The translations under genes and the position numbers were made by a program. 64,000 nucleotides of DNA, from the NCBI GenBank assembly GCA_016124855.1, contig WGMX01000020.1, positions 1-64,000 on the forward strand, given 5' to 3'. Source of the stretch: Anaerolineaceae bacterium. GTDB lineage: Bacteria > Chloroflexota > Anaerolineae > Aggregatilineales > Phototrophicaceae. How positions within the stretch are numbered: position 1 is the stretch's first letter; the number at the start of each line of letters is the position of its first letter. The notes under the pieces are model-generated. The model saw only the letters and a list, made by a program, of their open reading frames with translations, was not told where the DNA came from and ran no database searches. This document shows positions 27,033 through 35,396 of this stretch, piece after piece.

Positions 27033-27704
27033 GTGAAAATCGCATTCCTTGGCAACAGTTTGGTTGAAGGCAGCTACGGCGGCAACTTTGTAAAAGAGGT
27101 TGCCGCACGGCTTCCCCAACACAGCATTATCAACGCCGGACAAAACGGCAACACCATCCTCAATTTGCTAGCACGGTTGGATGACCTGCTGGAACAAGAG
27201 CCGGACATCATATTTGTGTTTTGTGGTGGAAATGATGCCATTAGTTACAGCCAACCGGACACACGGCGTTACTATGAACGGGTGATGAAAATCCCCGGCG
27301 GTGTGGTGACGCCTGACCAATTTCGCACTTATTTCCGTGATTTGCTCATACGCATCCAAGCGGCGCAGGTGGTCGCTTATGTCGGTTTAAGTCCGATGGA
27401 GCAAAATCCTAAAGTGGCGGAGGCGATGCGAGAATATAACCAGATTGCGGCAGAGGTATGCCGCGCATTGAATGTGCCAACGCTGGATTTGATGAAAGCT
27501 CTTAACCCGGCGACTATTCCTGAACGTCCGGCGCTTTCGCAAAAGACGATCAACCTGATCGGGCAGCGAGTCGCCAGCGGTTGGAAAGATTACGAAAGCG
27601 AACGGCAGCAAGGCGGCTACACGTATTCGTTTGATGGGCTGCATCTAACCCCTGAAAGTGCCGTAAAGGTCGCTGAGATGGTGGTAGGGTTGCTCGACCT
27701 GTGA
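27033..27704 (+). CDS. SGNH/GDSL-type hydrolase
   Basis: Block I is LGNSLVEG (nucleophile Ser9), block II is INAGQNGNT, block III is CGGNDAIS, and block V is DGLHLTPE with the catalytic Asp/His pair. The 223-residue protein lacks a signal peptide, so it probably acts in the cytoplasm as an esterase, lipase or acyl-thioesterase. GTG is used as start. The small helical gene precedes it by 9 nt. Confidence 0.88.
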   Translation: MKIAFLGNSLVEGSYGGNFVKEVAARLPQHSIINAGQNGNTILNLLARLDDLLEQEPDIIFVFCGGNDAISYSQPDTRRYYERVMKIPGGVVTPDQFRTYFRDLLIRIQAAQVVAYVGLSPMEQNPKVAEAMREYNQIAAEVCRALNVPTLDLMKALNPATIPERPALSQKTINLIGQRVASGWKDYESERQQGGYTYSFDGLHLTPESAVKVAEMVVGLLDL

Positions 27705-27818
27705 TTCGCAGTTATCTGACGATTACTATACGATGAAGTTCTACACTTGAATCGCCGCGATAATCACGGTAGGCTCATACTGCCCTGCTGAAAGGGTCGT
27801 CGAAAAGGAGATTTTTGA

Positions 27819-28397
27819 ATGAACAACACCCGAAAATTAATGATGATGCTGACCGTCATGATAGCGCTGGTACTGACGATGGCGATGTTAGCAATGCCAG
27901 TTTTCGCCCAAAACCAACCGCCGCATACACCGATCCCAACCTTCACCAGCGTCCCCAATCAACAACCGCATACGCCTGTGCCAACCACAACCGCGACGGT
28001 TGCCCCAACGGCAGTACCGCTGATTATCACGATGACGCAGGATGAGATCACGACGGCTTTCACACCAATTTACAGTACCCAACTCATCAATGTGGTGGTG
28101 ACATTGGGTGAAGGGCAAGTTTTCGTTGATTTCGAAGGAACTGGCCCGGATGGCAAGCGAAAGCAGTTTAACGCGGTTGCTGTGCCGCAGTATGTTGAGA
28201 TTGTGGGTAAGGTAACGTGGATCGTGACCGCCATGACCATGGACGGTAACGAGATGTCATCCAATTTATTTACTCTGTGGGGGCGACGTGTCCACAACAT
28301 GCTGGACGCGCGGATGCCCAAGCGTTATAAGGGTTATGTGGTGACAAATGTCGAGATTACGCCCGATCTGCTGACGTATACGCAGGTTCTGCGGTAG
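27819..28397 (+). CDS. Secreted hypothetical protein with Pro/Thr linker
   Basis: A signal peptide ends AMPVFA-Q. Next come two imperfect PPHTPIPT / QPHTPVPT repeats and a roughly 125-residue domain (LIITMTQDEITTAFTPIYSTQL ... NVEITPDLLTYTQVL) of unknown family. The domain alternates strands and short helices and looks like an extracytoplasmic binding domain. AAAGGAGATTTTTGA precedes the ATG. A dispersed hairpin and a strong terminator follow. Confidence 0.7.
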   Translation: MNNTRKLMMMLTVMIALVLTMAMLAMPVFAQNQPPHTPIPTFTSVPNQQPHTPVPTTTATVAPTAVPLIITMTQDEITTAFTPIYSTQLINVVVTLGEGQVFVDFEGTGPDGKRKQFNAVAVPQYVEIVGKVTWIVTAMTMDGNEMSSNLFTLWGRRVHNMLDARMPKRYKGYVVTNVEITPDLLTYTQVLR

Positions 28398-28409
28398 GCG
28401 AACTAAATC

Positions 28410-28433
28410 GGAAAAGGCGTGCCTTTTCCCTAG
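28410..28433. repeat. GGAAAAGG hairpin with CCCTAG tail
   Basis: GGAAAAGG (28410-28417) pairs perfectly with CCTTTTCC (28422-28429). A close relative with the CCCTAC tail lies at 32922-32945. Confidence 0.65.
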
Positions 28434-28461
28434 ACAGTTAATCAAGACAGATATTTACAGG

Positions 28462-28491
28462 CAGCGTTCCAGCATTTGGAGCGCTGTTTTT
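28462..28491 (+). terminator. Rho-independent terminator
   Basis: CAGCGTTCCA (28462-28471) pairs with TGGAGCGCTG (28477-28486, one G-U) over a 5-nt loop, then a T5 run. It ends the transcript of the secreted protein gene. Confidence 0.85.
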
Positions 28492-28592
28492 ATTCTCATC
28501 AAGATAGGAATTGGCTTAAATGTTGATGTGAAAAACGCGGTTATCGGCGCTGCTGCCTTTATACTGTGGCAAAAGTAGCCGGAGGATAATCT

Positions 28593-30278
28593 ATGCGCTT
28601 CAAGGGACTGTTCGCCAGCCTTGCAACCTGCCTCGTCTTATCGCTCAACATGGGTTTGACTGCCGCCCAAGACAAACCCAACCCGAAACCGTTCATTATG
28701 CCGATTGCTCAACCTGCAAGCGCATCCACATGGTTGTTTGGAGGCCCGTATGGCAACACGACCGGCGCGTTTAATTTTGGGACGGCATGGTACGGCGCGG
28801 GGCAAGGTTTACACTTTGGCATCGACATCAGTATGCCGTGCCGGACACCATTAATCGCGGTGGGGGATGCCGAAGTAATTTATGTCGATAATCTCACATT
28901 CGGTGCAGGGCCGCATAACCTGATTTTGCGGCACAAGGACGCGGGAGTGACGACACTCTACGGGCATCTGTTCGAACGGCCTGCGGTGCGGCAGTATCAA
29001 ACGGTCAAGCAAGGGGATGTGATCGCTTTATCAGGCGATCCTGATGTGACGTGTGATTCACGCCCACATTTACATCTGGAAGTACGGTCGTTGGATTATC
29101 AGGTCGCTTATAATCCGGTTGATTATATTAACGCCCCGTGGGATGCGCTGGCAGGAATCGGGTCATACAGCCGCAGTCTATTCGAGATGGATTTTAATAA
29201 TGCGCGGCAGTGGATGAGTTTATATGACCAACCGCCGGTGCGATTTGGTGGTGCGCGGTTGAATGCCTACGCCGAAAGTTGGCCGCCTAAGAATGAGGAT
29301 ACTGCGCCACAGAACACCGCTCCGATGCGCCCTTACTCACCGTTGACGAGCAGTTCATGGGCAATCCAACCGCTGACAATCGATGGATGCTGCGCGGTTC
29401 ACTGGTGGAATCCGACCAACTCGAATTTGCTGTATGTGATTGATGGTTCGCCGGGGCAGTTAGCAGGCATCTTCGAGTGGGATGTGACGGCTAAAAATAT
29501 GACGGGTGTGATTGAAAATGTTCCGCCGATGAGTCTTTCGCCGGACGGAAGCTACCGCGTTATCCGGGGCAGCGGACAGGTGACGGTACGTGATCTTGAG
29601 ACAGGTACGGATTATCCGGTGCAAACCAGCGGCTTTCCACCGAGCATAAGCCCTGATAACAGCCACCTGCTGTGGGAAGTGCAGTATGGCCAATCCGTTC
29701 CGGGGGCAACCCCACCACAGGTCGAAATTTGGACGAGCAATATTGATGGTTCGGATGCCAAACAGATATTAGCCAAACCGGATATTTCGGCGAGGTGGTT
29801 GGATGGCTCACGCTTATTGGTTTCGACCCGTGATCGGACGCTGACCACTTTAGATGTGGTGAATGTGACCGATGGGACGAGCTTCCAACTAGGGACGTGG
29901 GATAAGATGCGTGGGTTGAGCATTGCACCGGGAGGTGAACGGATATTGTTTTACCAAGCCTTTTTGCCGGATGCGGCTATGAACGGTATCTCAGTGTTGG
30001 AGACGCAAGCGGGCGCGCAGCCAAAGAAGCTGGATTGGTTTGGCGGCTGGCGCTGGCGTGACGCCGGGAGCTTGTATTACATTCCATTTGATCCGGTAAA
30101 CGGGGTGCAGGTGATGCACTATTTTGACCTGCAAACAGGTGAAGATCGTGCGTTGACTGATGCGGCAACCGCGCCGTTTACGGTTGCGAACGGTGATTGG
30201 TCGGTATCACCAGATGGGCAGCGGATTGCTTTCCAGAATGCGGCAGATCGACGGATATGGATTATGCAGGGGCAGTAG
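28593..30278 (+). CDS. Secreted M23 (LytM) metallopeptidase with C-terminal beta-propeller
   Basis: A signal peptide (to TAAQ) is followed by an M23 domain with HFGID (His74, Asp78), LYGHL (His125) and HLHLEVR (His159, His161): the complete zinc and catalytic set of lysostaphin-type endopeptidases. Residues about 250-561 contain TolB/WD40-like blades (SLSPDGSYRVI, SISPDNSHLLWEV, SVSPDGQRIAF). The peptidase should cut peptidoglycan cross-bridges or peptides outside the membrane, and the propeller may target it. The fusion is unusual by my knowledge of the family. Confidence 0.85.
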   Translation: MRFKGLFASLATCLVLSLNMGLTAAQDKPNPKPFIMPIAQPASASTWLFGGPYGNTTGAFNFGTAWYGAGQGLHFGIDISMPCRTPLIAVGDAEVIYVDNLTFGAGPHNLILRHKDAGVTTLYGHLFERPAVRQYQTVKQGDVIALSGDPDVTCDSRPHLHLEVRSLDYQVAYNPVDYINAPWDALAGIGSYSRSLFEMDFNNARQWMSLYDQPPVRFGGARLNAYAESWPPKNEDTAPQNTAPMRPYSPLTSSSWAIQPLTIDGCCAVHWWNPTNSNLLYVIDGSPGQLAGIFEWDVTAKNMTGVIENVPPMSLSPDGSYRVIRGSGQVTVRDLETGTDYPVQTSGFPPSISPDNSHLLWEVQYGQSVPGATPPQVEIWTSNIDGSDAKQILAKPDISARWLDGSRLLVSTRDRTLTTLDVVNVTDGTSFQLGTWDKMRGLSIAPGGERILFYQAFLPDAAMNGISVLETQAGAQPKKLDWFGGWRWRDAGSLYYIPFDPVNGVQVMHYFDLQTGEDRALTDAATAPFTVANGDWSVSPDGQRIAFQNAADRRIWIMQGQ

Positions 30279-30786
30279 TTGCAAGAGACAAGTTACAAGC
30301 TACAAGATTAAATCGCCATCCCACAGGGAGGCTTCGCACAGAGCGCCAAGAGAAGAAGAGAGCGCCAAGTTCAATGCAGAAATTGCAATACATCCGCTGA
30401 AATGACTGGCGGGAGGCAGGTGAGAAGCCGCTGAATTGACATTTTATGCCGGCGGCTTATTCGGCTGTATTCGCTGAAATGGCGCCGATTCAGCGGGATG
30501 CTCGGCTGATGCCACCGCGTGCAGATTCTGCATTTGCACTGGCGGCTGTGAGGGAGAAATCCACTGAAAATGCAAAGGCGAATACATTTTTAACACAGAG
30601 GCGCAAAGTCTCAAAGACACAGAGTGATAAGAGAAATACCAACCCCCACCCTGACCCTCCCCCGCAAGCGATGGAGGGAAAAACGGAACACTTTGAAGTG
30701 CAGCAAATAAATTCAACGTAGACACTGATTCTAGCACAAAAATTCGATTGTGGCGGTTCGAGTTTACAAACTTTTGGCGGGTAAGT
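30279..30786. other. Intergenic region rich in dispersed repeats
   Basis: No credible gene is present. It contains a CAAGTTACAAG direct-repeat-like stretch (30290-30310), GCGCCAAG repeats (30335-30375), ACACAGAGGCGCAAAG repeats (30590-30625) and the 40-bp AACCCCCACCC repeat (30641-30680). Similar blocks recur near 39730, 46080 and 54360-54600. Confidence 0.6.
30641..30680. repeat. 40-bp dispersed repeat (GCAAGCGATGGAGGGA type), copy 1
   Basis: It begins AACCCCCACCCTGACC and ends CGCAAGCGATGGAGGGA; CCCTCC pairs with GGAGGG. Near-identical copies lie at 46070-46107 and 54374-54412. Confidence 0.8.
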
Positions 30787-30798
30787 TTATCCGCCAAA
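30773..30798 (-). terminator. Hairpin overlapping the tetR stop
   Basis: TTTGGCGG (30773-30780) pairs with CCGCCAAA (30791-30798). Read on the minus strand it spans the end of the TetR gene and is followed by AGTTTG, so it is a weak intrinsic terminator. Confidence 0.45.
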
Positions 30799-31464
30799 GA
30801 CCTGCTCAACGATACCGGCGAGGCGCATCATGCCTTTGGCAACCGGCGGCAAGACCAACGCACCACGAATGAGCGTAAGGGTGTCGCGGCTGAAGTCGAG
30901 TAGTTGGTAAGTAGTTTTGTAGTCCGGCGAGCGGTCGCTGATCCAGAACAAGAGGGTCATGAGGTAGGCAACATAAAGTAACATGCCCATCGCGGCGATT
31001 TGATCGGGCTTTTTGGGCGCGTCGCTGGCTTCGGAGGCGAGTCGTTCAAAGACCTCTTTCATCTCGGCGCGGATGTCAGCGGTGGTTTCGCCCAATACAC
31101 CATAACGCGAATTGGGATTGAGCGCACCGCCAAAAATGCCCTGCCACACCGGACGGAAGGGTGTCACGGCTTGAATAACTTCGGTCATGATTTGATAGAA
31201 GCGCTCGGCAATTGGTAGGCTGGGAAGAGCATCAATGCGGGCTTTGGTGTTGGCGGCGAGATGACGATATAACTCGATGACGACCACTTCCTTGGACTCA
31301 AAATAGCGATAAGCCAACCCTAACGAGCATTCGGCCTCCGCCGCGATGTCGCGCATGGTGGTTTCTTCGTAACCCTTCTCCATAAAGAGTTTGACGGCGG
31401 TATCGAAGATGCGCTGGCGCGTTTCTTGGGCTTTGGGCGTTAGGGTCGGCTGCTCGCTAGTCAT
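30787..31464 (-). CDS. TetR family regulator of the glycine-zipper membrane array
   Basis: The N-terminal HTH is typical (RQRIFDTAVKLFMEKGYEETT, AAEAECSLGLAYRYFESKE). The remaining 170 residues are the helical ligand-binding/dimerisation domain, with a hydrophobic segment MGMLLYVAYLMTLLFWI. The palindrome TGAACGTGTTCA sits 12 bp upstream of its start and recurs before each unit of the adjacent five-gene array. It is therefore very likely the shared operator, with autoregulation. The ligand is unknown; a lipophilic or membrane-active compound would fit the targets. Confidence 0.88.
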   Translation of the reverse strand: MTSEQPTLTPKAQETRQRIFDTAVKLFMEKGYEETTMRDIAAEAECSLGLAYRYFESKEVVVIELYRHLAANTKARIDALPSLPIAERFYQIMTEVIQAVTPFRPVWQGIFGGALNPNSRYGVLGETTADIRAEMKEVFERLASEASDAPKKPDQIAAMGMLLYVAYLMTLLFWISDRSPDYKTTYQLLDFSRDTLTLIRGALVLPPVAKGMMRLAGIVEQVFGG

Positions 31465-31476
31465 TGGTTCCTCTGG

Positions 31477-31488
31477 TGAACGTGTTCA
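31477..31488. promoter_or_regulatory. Palindromic operator upstream of tetR
   Basis: TGAACGTGTTCA, a perfect 12-bp palindrome. The flanking sequence (CAGTTTTTAG, then TACGATAA) is shared with the copy at 31951, so promoter elements as well as operator are probably conserved. Confidence 0.75.
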
Positions 31489-31497
31489 GTTTTTAGA

Positions 31498-31929
31498 CTA
31501 CGATAACACGTTCGCTGGCACGTTGCGAGAGGGTATCTGTTTCCTAAGTGAATCGGCGTATTCGGCAAAGCCGGGACTAAGGTTATAGATCGTGTAGGCC
31601 GCGACAAACGGTGGGATGAGTCCAAAGAGACTCGCAAATCCCATACTAAACACCAATACGACGATCATATCAAAAGGGATGGTTAGAATGCGGATGTCTC
31701 TCAAAAAATCATTCGGATTATCCGGTTGATTCAGAGCATACCAACGCGCTAATGCTGCAAGTAGTAGTCCGTTGATCAATCCTAAGACAGCGCCTAATCC
31801 CGCCCCAATTAATACACCGTATATCAATCCATAAACTAGAGCGATTAGGGTTCCAAACAACGCGCCTTCTACTGCGCCGAAGATCAATCCACGCCAGAAA
31901 ACGTACCAAACGAGGCGTAACCAGACCAT
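31498..31929 (-). CDS. Glycine-zipper membrane protein, paralogue 5
   Basis: The protein begins MVWLRLVWYVFWRGLIFG and continues with a long Gly-x3-Gly helix pair (GALFGTLIALVYGLIYGVLI, GAGLGAVLGLINGLLLAAL), a short polar loop (NQPDNPNDF) and two further helices. The same design is seen in the four genes beyond it. Glycine zippers pack helices tightly and occur in channel- or pore-forming and envelope-stress proteins; the function here is unknown. It has its own operator at 31951-31962. Confidence 0.8.
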   Translation of the reverse strand: MVWLRLVWYVFWRGLIFGAVEGALFGTLIALVYGLIYGVLIGAGLGAVLGLINGLLLAALARWYALNQPDNPNDFLRDIRILTIPFDMIVVLVFSMGFASLFGLIPPFVAAYTIYNLSPGFAEYADSLRKQIPSRNVPANVLS

Positions 31930-31950
31930 AATATTATCCTTACTTCAATG

Positions 31951-31962
31951 TGAACGTGTTCA
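31951..31962. promoter_or_regulatory. Palindromic operator upstream of paralogue 5
   Basis: TGAACGTGTTCA, identical to the tetR operator, 21 bp before the start of paralogue 5 and downstream of paralogue 4's stop. Confidence 0.75.
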
Positions 31963-31988
31963 GTTTTCAGTGTACGATAAATTGGTTG

Positions 31989-32456
31989 TTAGCGTTTTGC
32001 GAGACCATATACCGGATATCCTTTGAGCGTGTCCACATACTCAAGGAAAAATCCCACAGCATAAGCGGTAATGATCCCCATTATGACAGCAGGTGTCCCT
32101 CCTAAGAGAAATAATCTGATGAGTGTATCAACTACTGAGAGGTGCATAACTGCCCAACTAAAATCGATACCGCCGCATACAAGGAAAATCAGCAATGAAT
32201 TGGTGAGAATGGCGACGCTATAGATCAATTTGGGATAACGGCTCGGTGTATTGGGCGGTGTATAGGCGAAATGCGTGATTATCGTCAGTAGAATGCCATC
32301 GACAAGTCCCATGAATGTGCCGATGATTCCGCCGAGAAATAAACCGAACAATGCGCCGTAAATCAAGCCAACAAACGCGCCTAACAATGCACCTACCACA
32401 GCCCCACTGATGAGGCCAGCTTTTACGCCCCATAAAACAAGCCGTTCCCAAAGCAT
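31989..32456 (-). CDS. Glycine-zipper membrane protein, paralogue 4
   Basis: The ATG at 32456 follows AAAGGAACAACATC, giving MLWERLVLWGVKAGLISG at the same register as its paralogues. The zipper is GALLGAFVGLIYGALFGLFL and GGIIGTFMGLVDGILL, then a polar loop (TPPNTPSRYPK) and two more hydrophobic segments (SLLIFLVCGGIDF, FFLEYV end). It lies 16 nt downstream of paralogue 3 and is likely co-transcribed with it. Confidence 0.8.
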   Translation of the reverse strand: MLWERLVLWGVKAGLISGAVVGALLGAFVGLIYGALFGLFLGGIIGTFMGLVDGILLTIITHFAYTPPNTPSRYPKLIYSVAILTNSLLIFLVCGGIDFSWAVMHLSVVDTLIRLFLLGGTPAVIMGIITAYAVGFFLEYVDTLKGYPVYGLAKR

Positions 32457-32472
32457 GATGTTGTTCCTTTCT

Positions 32473-32898
32473 TTACCACACAACGCCGGTTAGCGGGATA
32501 TGAACAGGTTCTTGGATGTGGACTGCAAATTTTACGAAACGGGGAACGAGTACGAAGGCAGCAATTGCGGCGAGTAAAGGCGGAACAACTGTGATTAGAT
32601 TAGTGTTGAAGAACAGGTAGCTATAGATACCTACGCCGATCAGATTGAGGGTGATGCCGATGAGGCGAAGCCATGGCACGATGCGTTCAGGGTGGTTCAT
32701 GTCCATGAAGAAGTGAGCGACCGCACCGAGCGCGAAAGCATCTACCGCGCCCATGATGAGTCCGATGAGTGCGCCGTAAAACAGACCATAGAGCGTTCCA
32801 GCGATGGGCACAATTACTGTACCGAAGGCCGCGCCGAGCAGCGCACCACAAACGACTCCGCGCCAGAAAATCCACCAGACGATACGTACACAGACCAT
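32473..32898 (-). CDS. Glycine-zipper membrane protein, paralogue 3
   Basis: It starts MVCVRIVWWIFWRGVVCG and contains GALLGAAFGTVIVPIAGTLY and GLFYGALIGLIMGAVDAFAL, a loop with DMNHPERIVPW, then two hydrophobic segments. The WWxxWRG signature near residue 8-14 is shared with paralogues 1, 2 and 5. The operator at 32956 and a hairpin repeat at 32922 precede it. It probably heads a two-gene transcript with paralogue 4. Confidence 0.8.
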   Translation of the reverse strand: MVCVRIVWWIFWRGVVCGALLGAAFGTVIVPIAGTLYGLFYGALIGLIMGAVDAFALGAVAHFFMDMNHPERIVPWLRLIGITLNLIGVGIYSYLFFNTNLITVVPPLLAAIAAFVLVPRFVKFAVHIQEPVHIPLTGVVW

Positions 32899-32921
32899 GA
32901 GATTACCTTTCTTTTGAATAC

Positions 32922-32945
32922 GGAAAAGGTGTATCTTTTCCCTAC
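32922..32945. repeat. CCCTAC-tailed hairpin in the array
   Basis: GGAAAAG (32922-32928) pairs with CTTTTCC (32935-32941), followed by CTAC. It lies in the leader of paralogue 3, so it could affect its transcript. Confidence 0.6.
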
Positions 32946-32955
32946 AATTACCAAA

Positions 32956-32967
32956 TGAACATGTTCA
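32956..32967. promoter_or_regulatory. Palindromic operator upstream of paralogue 3
   Basis: TGAACATGTTCA (perfect palindrome) overlaps the stop codon of paralogue 2 (32965-32967) and precedes paralogue 3 by 57 bp. Confidence 0.72.
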
Positions 32968-33444
32968 TTTTTCGACGTAAAACAAAACGGCGTTTGCAAG
33001 CGGACGATGTACCGAACCGTAAGCAGTCGAGTCTGCGTCGGGCAAACGCCACGAGAAATAGCCTGCAACGATAGCTGCCAAAATGGTGACTGGCACTAAG
33101 ACGAACGGCAGATCACCAAAAAGTAGATTCACAGCGATTACCGTGCTGACCGCCGTGGTGATAAGGCTGACGAGTAAGGTGCTCCAACGATAGCGGCGTT
33201 TAACATTGAGCGGATGTGGAAAGAAACGAGTTAGGATGACCAATGCTATTCCATTCATTGTACTGACGATGCCACCTAATAAACCACCCAACAGCGCTCC
33301 TGCAAAGAAACCAATAAAACAAATACCTATTGCGCCGGTAAGGGTGTAGATGCTGGTGATGGTCATGCCGAACAACGCGCCCAAGACCACACCGCTAAAA
33401 ATCCCACGCCACAAAATCCAGCGAAACAAACGCCAACCGTTCAT
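32965..33444 (-). CDS. Glycine-zipper membrane protein, paralogue 2
   Basis: The ATG at 33444, 4 nt after paralogue 1's stop and preceded by AGGTG, gives MNGWRLFRWILWRGIFSG in register with the paralogues. The zipper part is longer (GVVLGALFGMTITSIYTL, then IGICFIGFFAGALLGGLLGG). A loop with FPHPLNVKRRYR and two more hydrophobic segments follow. It is coupled to paralogue 1. Confidence 0.78.
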   Translation of the reverse strand: MNGWRLFRWILWRGIFSGVVLGALFGMTITSIYTLTGAIGICFIGFFAGALLGGLLGGIVSTMNGIALVILTRFFPHPLNVKRRYRWSTLLVSLITTAVSTVIAVNLLFGDLPFVLVPVTILAAIVAGYFSWRLPDADSTAYGSVHRPLANAVLFYVEK

Positions 33445-33448
33445 GATT

Positions 33449-33898
33449 TCACCTATAGAATTGATCGTCACGCCGAACGGGAACTGCTGCAAGTTCTTTG
33501 TCGACAAATACCTCGACCGCAAAAGCTGGAAAGCGGCGGGCGATGCTGCCGTAAACAACTGCGGCGATGATGAGCGGAGGCACAACGAAGGCAAATGTTC
33601 CGGCAGTAATTTGATTCATCAGTGGGAGGCCAATGATGAAGGTACACAGGGCAACGAGTACGGAAGCGCTGCGTCGAAATTGAGGTGTGTTATGCGGCGG
33701 ATTGAAACGAAAACGCGTCAGCAGCATAAGCGCAATACCATTGATGATGCCTGTTACCAAGCCGAGAATTCCACCGAAAACCGCGCCAAAGACTGCGCCG
33801 ATGACCAACGCCAGAATTGTTCCATAGAGCGCACCTAAGCCAATACCGCTGACAACGCCCCGCCAAGTCATCCACCAAAAGAGTTTCCACCAGATCAT
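33449..33898 (-). CDS. Glycine-zipper membrane protein, paralogue 1
   Basis: First gene of the array as transcribed. It starts MIWWKLFWWMTWRGVVSGIG, with zipper GALYGTILALVIGAVFGAVF and GGILGLVTGIINGIALML, the loop NPPHNTPQFRR, and hydrophobic segments around VALCTFIIGLPLM and FAFVVPPLIIAAVVYG. The C-terminus is charged. Two operators precede it (33970 and 34014), so it is probably the most tightly controlled member. Confidence 0.8.
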   Translation of the reverse strand: MIWWKLFWWMTWRGVVSGIGLGALYGTILALVIGAVFGAVFGGILGLVTGIINGIALMLLTRFRFNPPHNTPQFRRSASVLVALCTFIIGLPLMNQITAGTFAFVVPPLIIAAVVYGSIARRFPAFAVEVFVDKELAAVPVRRDDQFYR

Positions 33899-33969
33899 TG
33901 CTGCGCTTCTCTTTATGCCATATCCAAAACAGATTGATTGAAGTATATCGTATCGTGCTGTTTGTTAGA

Positions 33970-34025
33970 TGAACATGTTCATTTTTGCGTCGATAAAAAT
34001 TAGTGAACGTGTTCACTTGTGATAA
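33970..34025. promoter_or_regulatory. Two palindromic operators upstream of the array
   Basis: TGAACATGTTCA (33970-33981) and TGAACGTGTTCA (34014-34025, extended to GTGAACGTGTTCAC). The centres are 44 bp apart, about four helical turns, so bound dimers would face the same side of the DNA. Confidence 0.75.
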
Positions 34026-34201
34026 CTGTAACATGAATCAGGTGGAAGAGTCAAGCATTTGGCAGGATTGCTGATAGGGGTACGAAAGTTAGATAGGGGT
34101 AAGATAACCTTCAATGGCATTCTGAGTTACAATAGCATTGTCAATAAGATGTAAAGATCGGCCCGATGTAAAATAGCAGATCGCTAGTCAGGGATAATCT
34201 C

Positions 34202-35371
34202 ATGGTCAATCACGTCTTTATCTCGTACAAACACGAGGAACAAGATTTCGTCGAGATGCTCATTCGCCAATTGCAAGCGGCGGGCTTTCCGGTTTGGATT
34301 GATACCGAACAACTGCGGGCGGGCGAAAATTGGCGTGAGAGTATCAACTATGCCATTAAAGAGTCATTCGCTTTGATATTGGTGATTTCACCGGAAGCGA
34401 AAGCCTCGCAGTATGTGACCTATGAATGGGCCTATGCACAGGGCGCGGGCGTAAAGGTTATTCCGGTTCTGCTCAAACACACTGAAAAGCTGCATCCTCA
34501 GCTTGAGCAACTGCAATATCTGGACTTCACAGATCGGGCGCGCCCATCTTGGGATAAGCTGCTGCGGCGTTTGTGGGAACTGCAAGGCGAACATCAGCCG
34601 CACAGTGTGACGGTATCCCGCGATGCACCACCTGCCGTGCAGTCGGCTGTGGCGGGATTGGACAGCCCGAATGCGGAAGAAAGGCGTTCAGCACTCAAGA
34701 GTCTGGCGCAGATGAATCACCCGACGGCTTATGCTTCGCTGGTGAGCGCGGTACAACATCCGGTGCGAGATGTGCGGGTGGACGCGGCTTTCTTGCTGGC
34801 TAAGCAAACCAATTATAAAGATGCTGCACCTGTTCCGGGTTTGCTGGATGCGCTGAATGATGAGGATGTCCGGCTGCGCGGCGCGGCCTGTAAAGCGCTG
34901 GGTGACATCGGTGACGGTTCGGCGGTGAGTGAACTGCTGCGGGTTATGGTCAAAGACCCTGACAGTAACATCCGCTGGCAGGCGACCGGTGCACTCGGTA
35001 AGATCGGACAAGCGGCTGTGCCGGGATTATGTGCTGCACTGCGCGATGAAGATTGGAAGGTTCGGCGGAGCGCTGCCGAAGCGTTGTGGAGTATGCATGA
35101 GCCAGAGGCTATCCCCGGTTTAGCGGAAGCGCTGGTCGATAAGAATGATGTGGTGCGGCAGGCGGCTGCCGGTGCGCTGGAAGGTATGGGCGCGGGAGCT
35201 GTCGGCGGATTGATCGAGGTGATGAAAAATACGAAAGACGTGCTGATTGGTCGCGCGGTGGCGGATATGCTGCAAAAGATCGGTTCGCAAGCGGGGATTG
35301 ATGCTGCCAAACAGTGGTTGAACAGCCGACAAACGACCCCATCACGGACAGGGACGACCAAGATCTTTTAG
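34202..35371 (+). CDS. TIR - HEAT-repeat protein
   Basis: Residues 1-130 are a TIR domain (HVFISYKHEEQDFVEMLIRQL, VWIDTEQLRAGENW, candidate catalytic Glu75 in YVTYEWAYA). Residues about 145-370 are HEAT/PBS-lyase-type repeats (for example NEERRSALKSL, DEDVRLRGAACKALGDIGD, IRWQATGALGKIGQAAVPGL). Such proteins pair an effector or adaptor TIR with a protein-binding solenoid. It is divergent from the glycine-zipper array, with about 300 bp between starts. A defence or stress-signalling role is inferred only. Confidence 0.85.
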   Translation: MVNHVFISYKHEEQDFVEMLIRQLQAAGFPVWIDTEQLRAGENWRESINYAIKESFALILVISPEAKASQYVTYEWAYAQGAGVKVIPVLLKHTEKLHPQLEQLQYLDFTDRARPSWDKLLRRLWELQGEHQPHSVTVSRDAPPAVQSAVAGLDSPNAEERRSALKSLAQMNHPTAYASLVSAVQHPVRDVRVDAAFLLAKQTNYKDAAPVPGLLDALNDEDVRLRGAACKALGDIGDGSAVSELLRVMVKDPDSNIRWQATGALGKIGQAAVPGLCAALRDEDWKVRRSAAEALWSMHEPEAIPGLAEALVDKNDVVRQAAAGALEGMGAGAVGGLIEVMKNTKDVLIGRAVADMLQKIGSQAGIDAAKQWLNSRQTTPSRTGTTKIF

Positions 35372-35396
35372 AACGACCAGCAAAGTTGGACGATTT

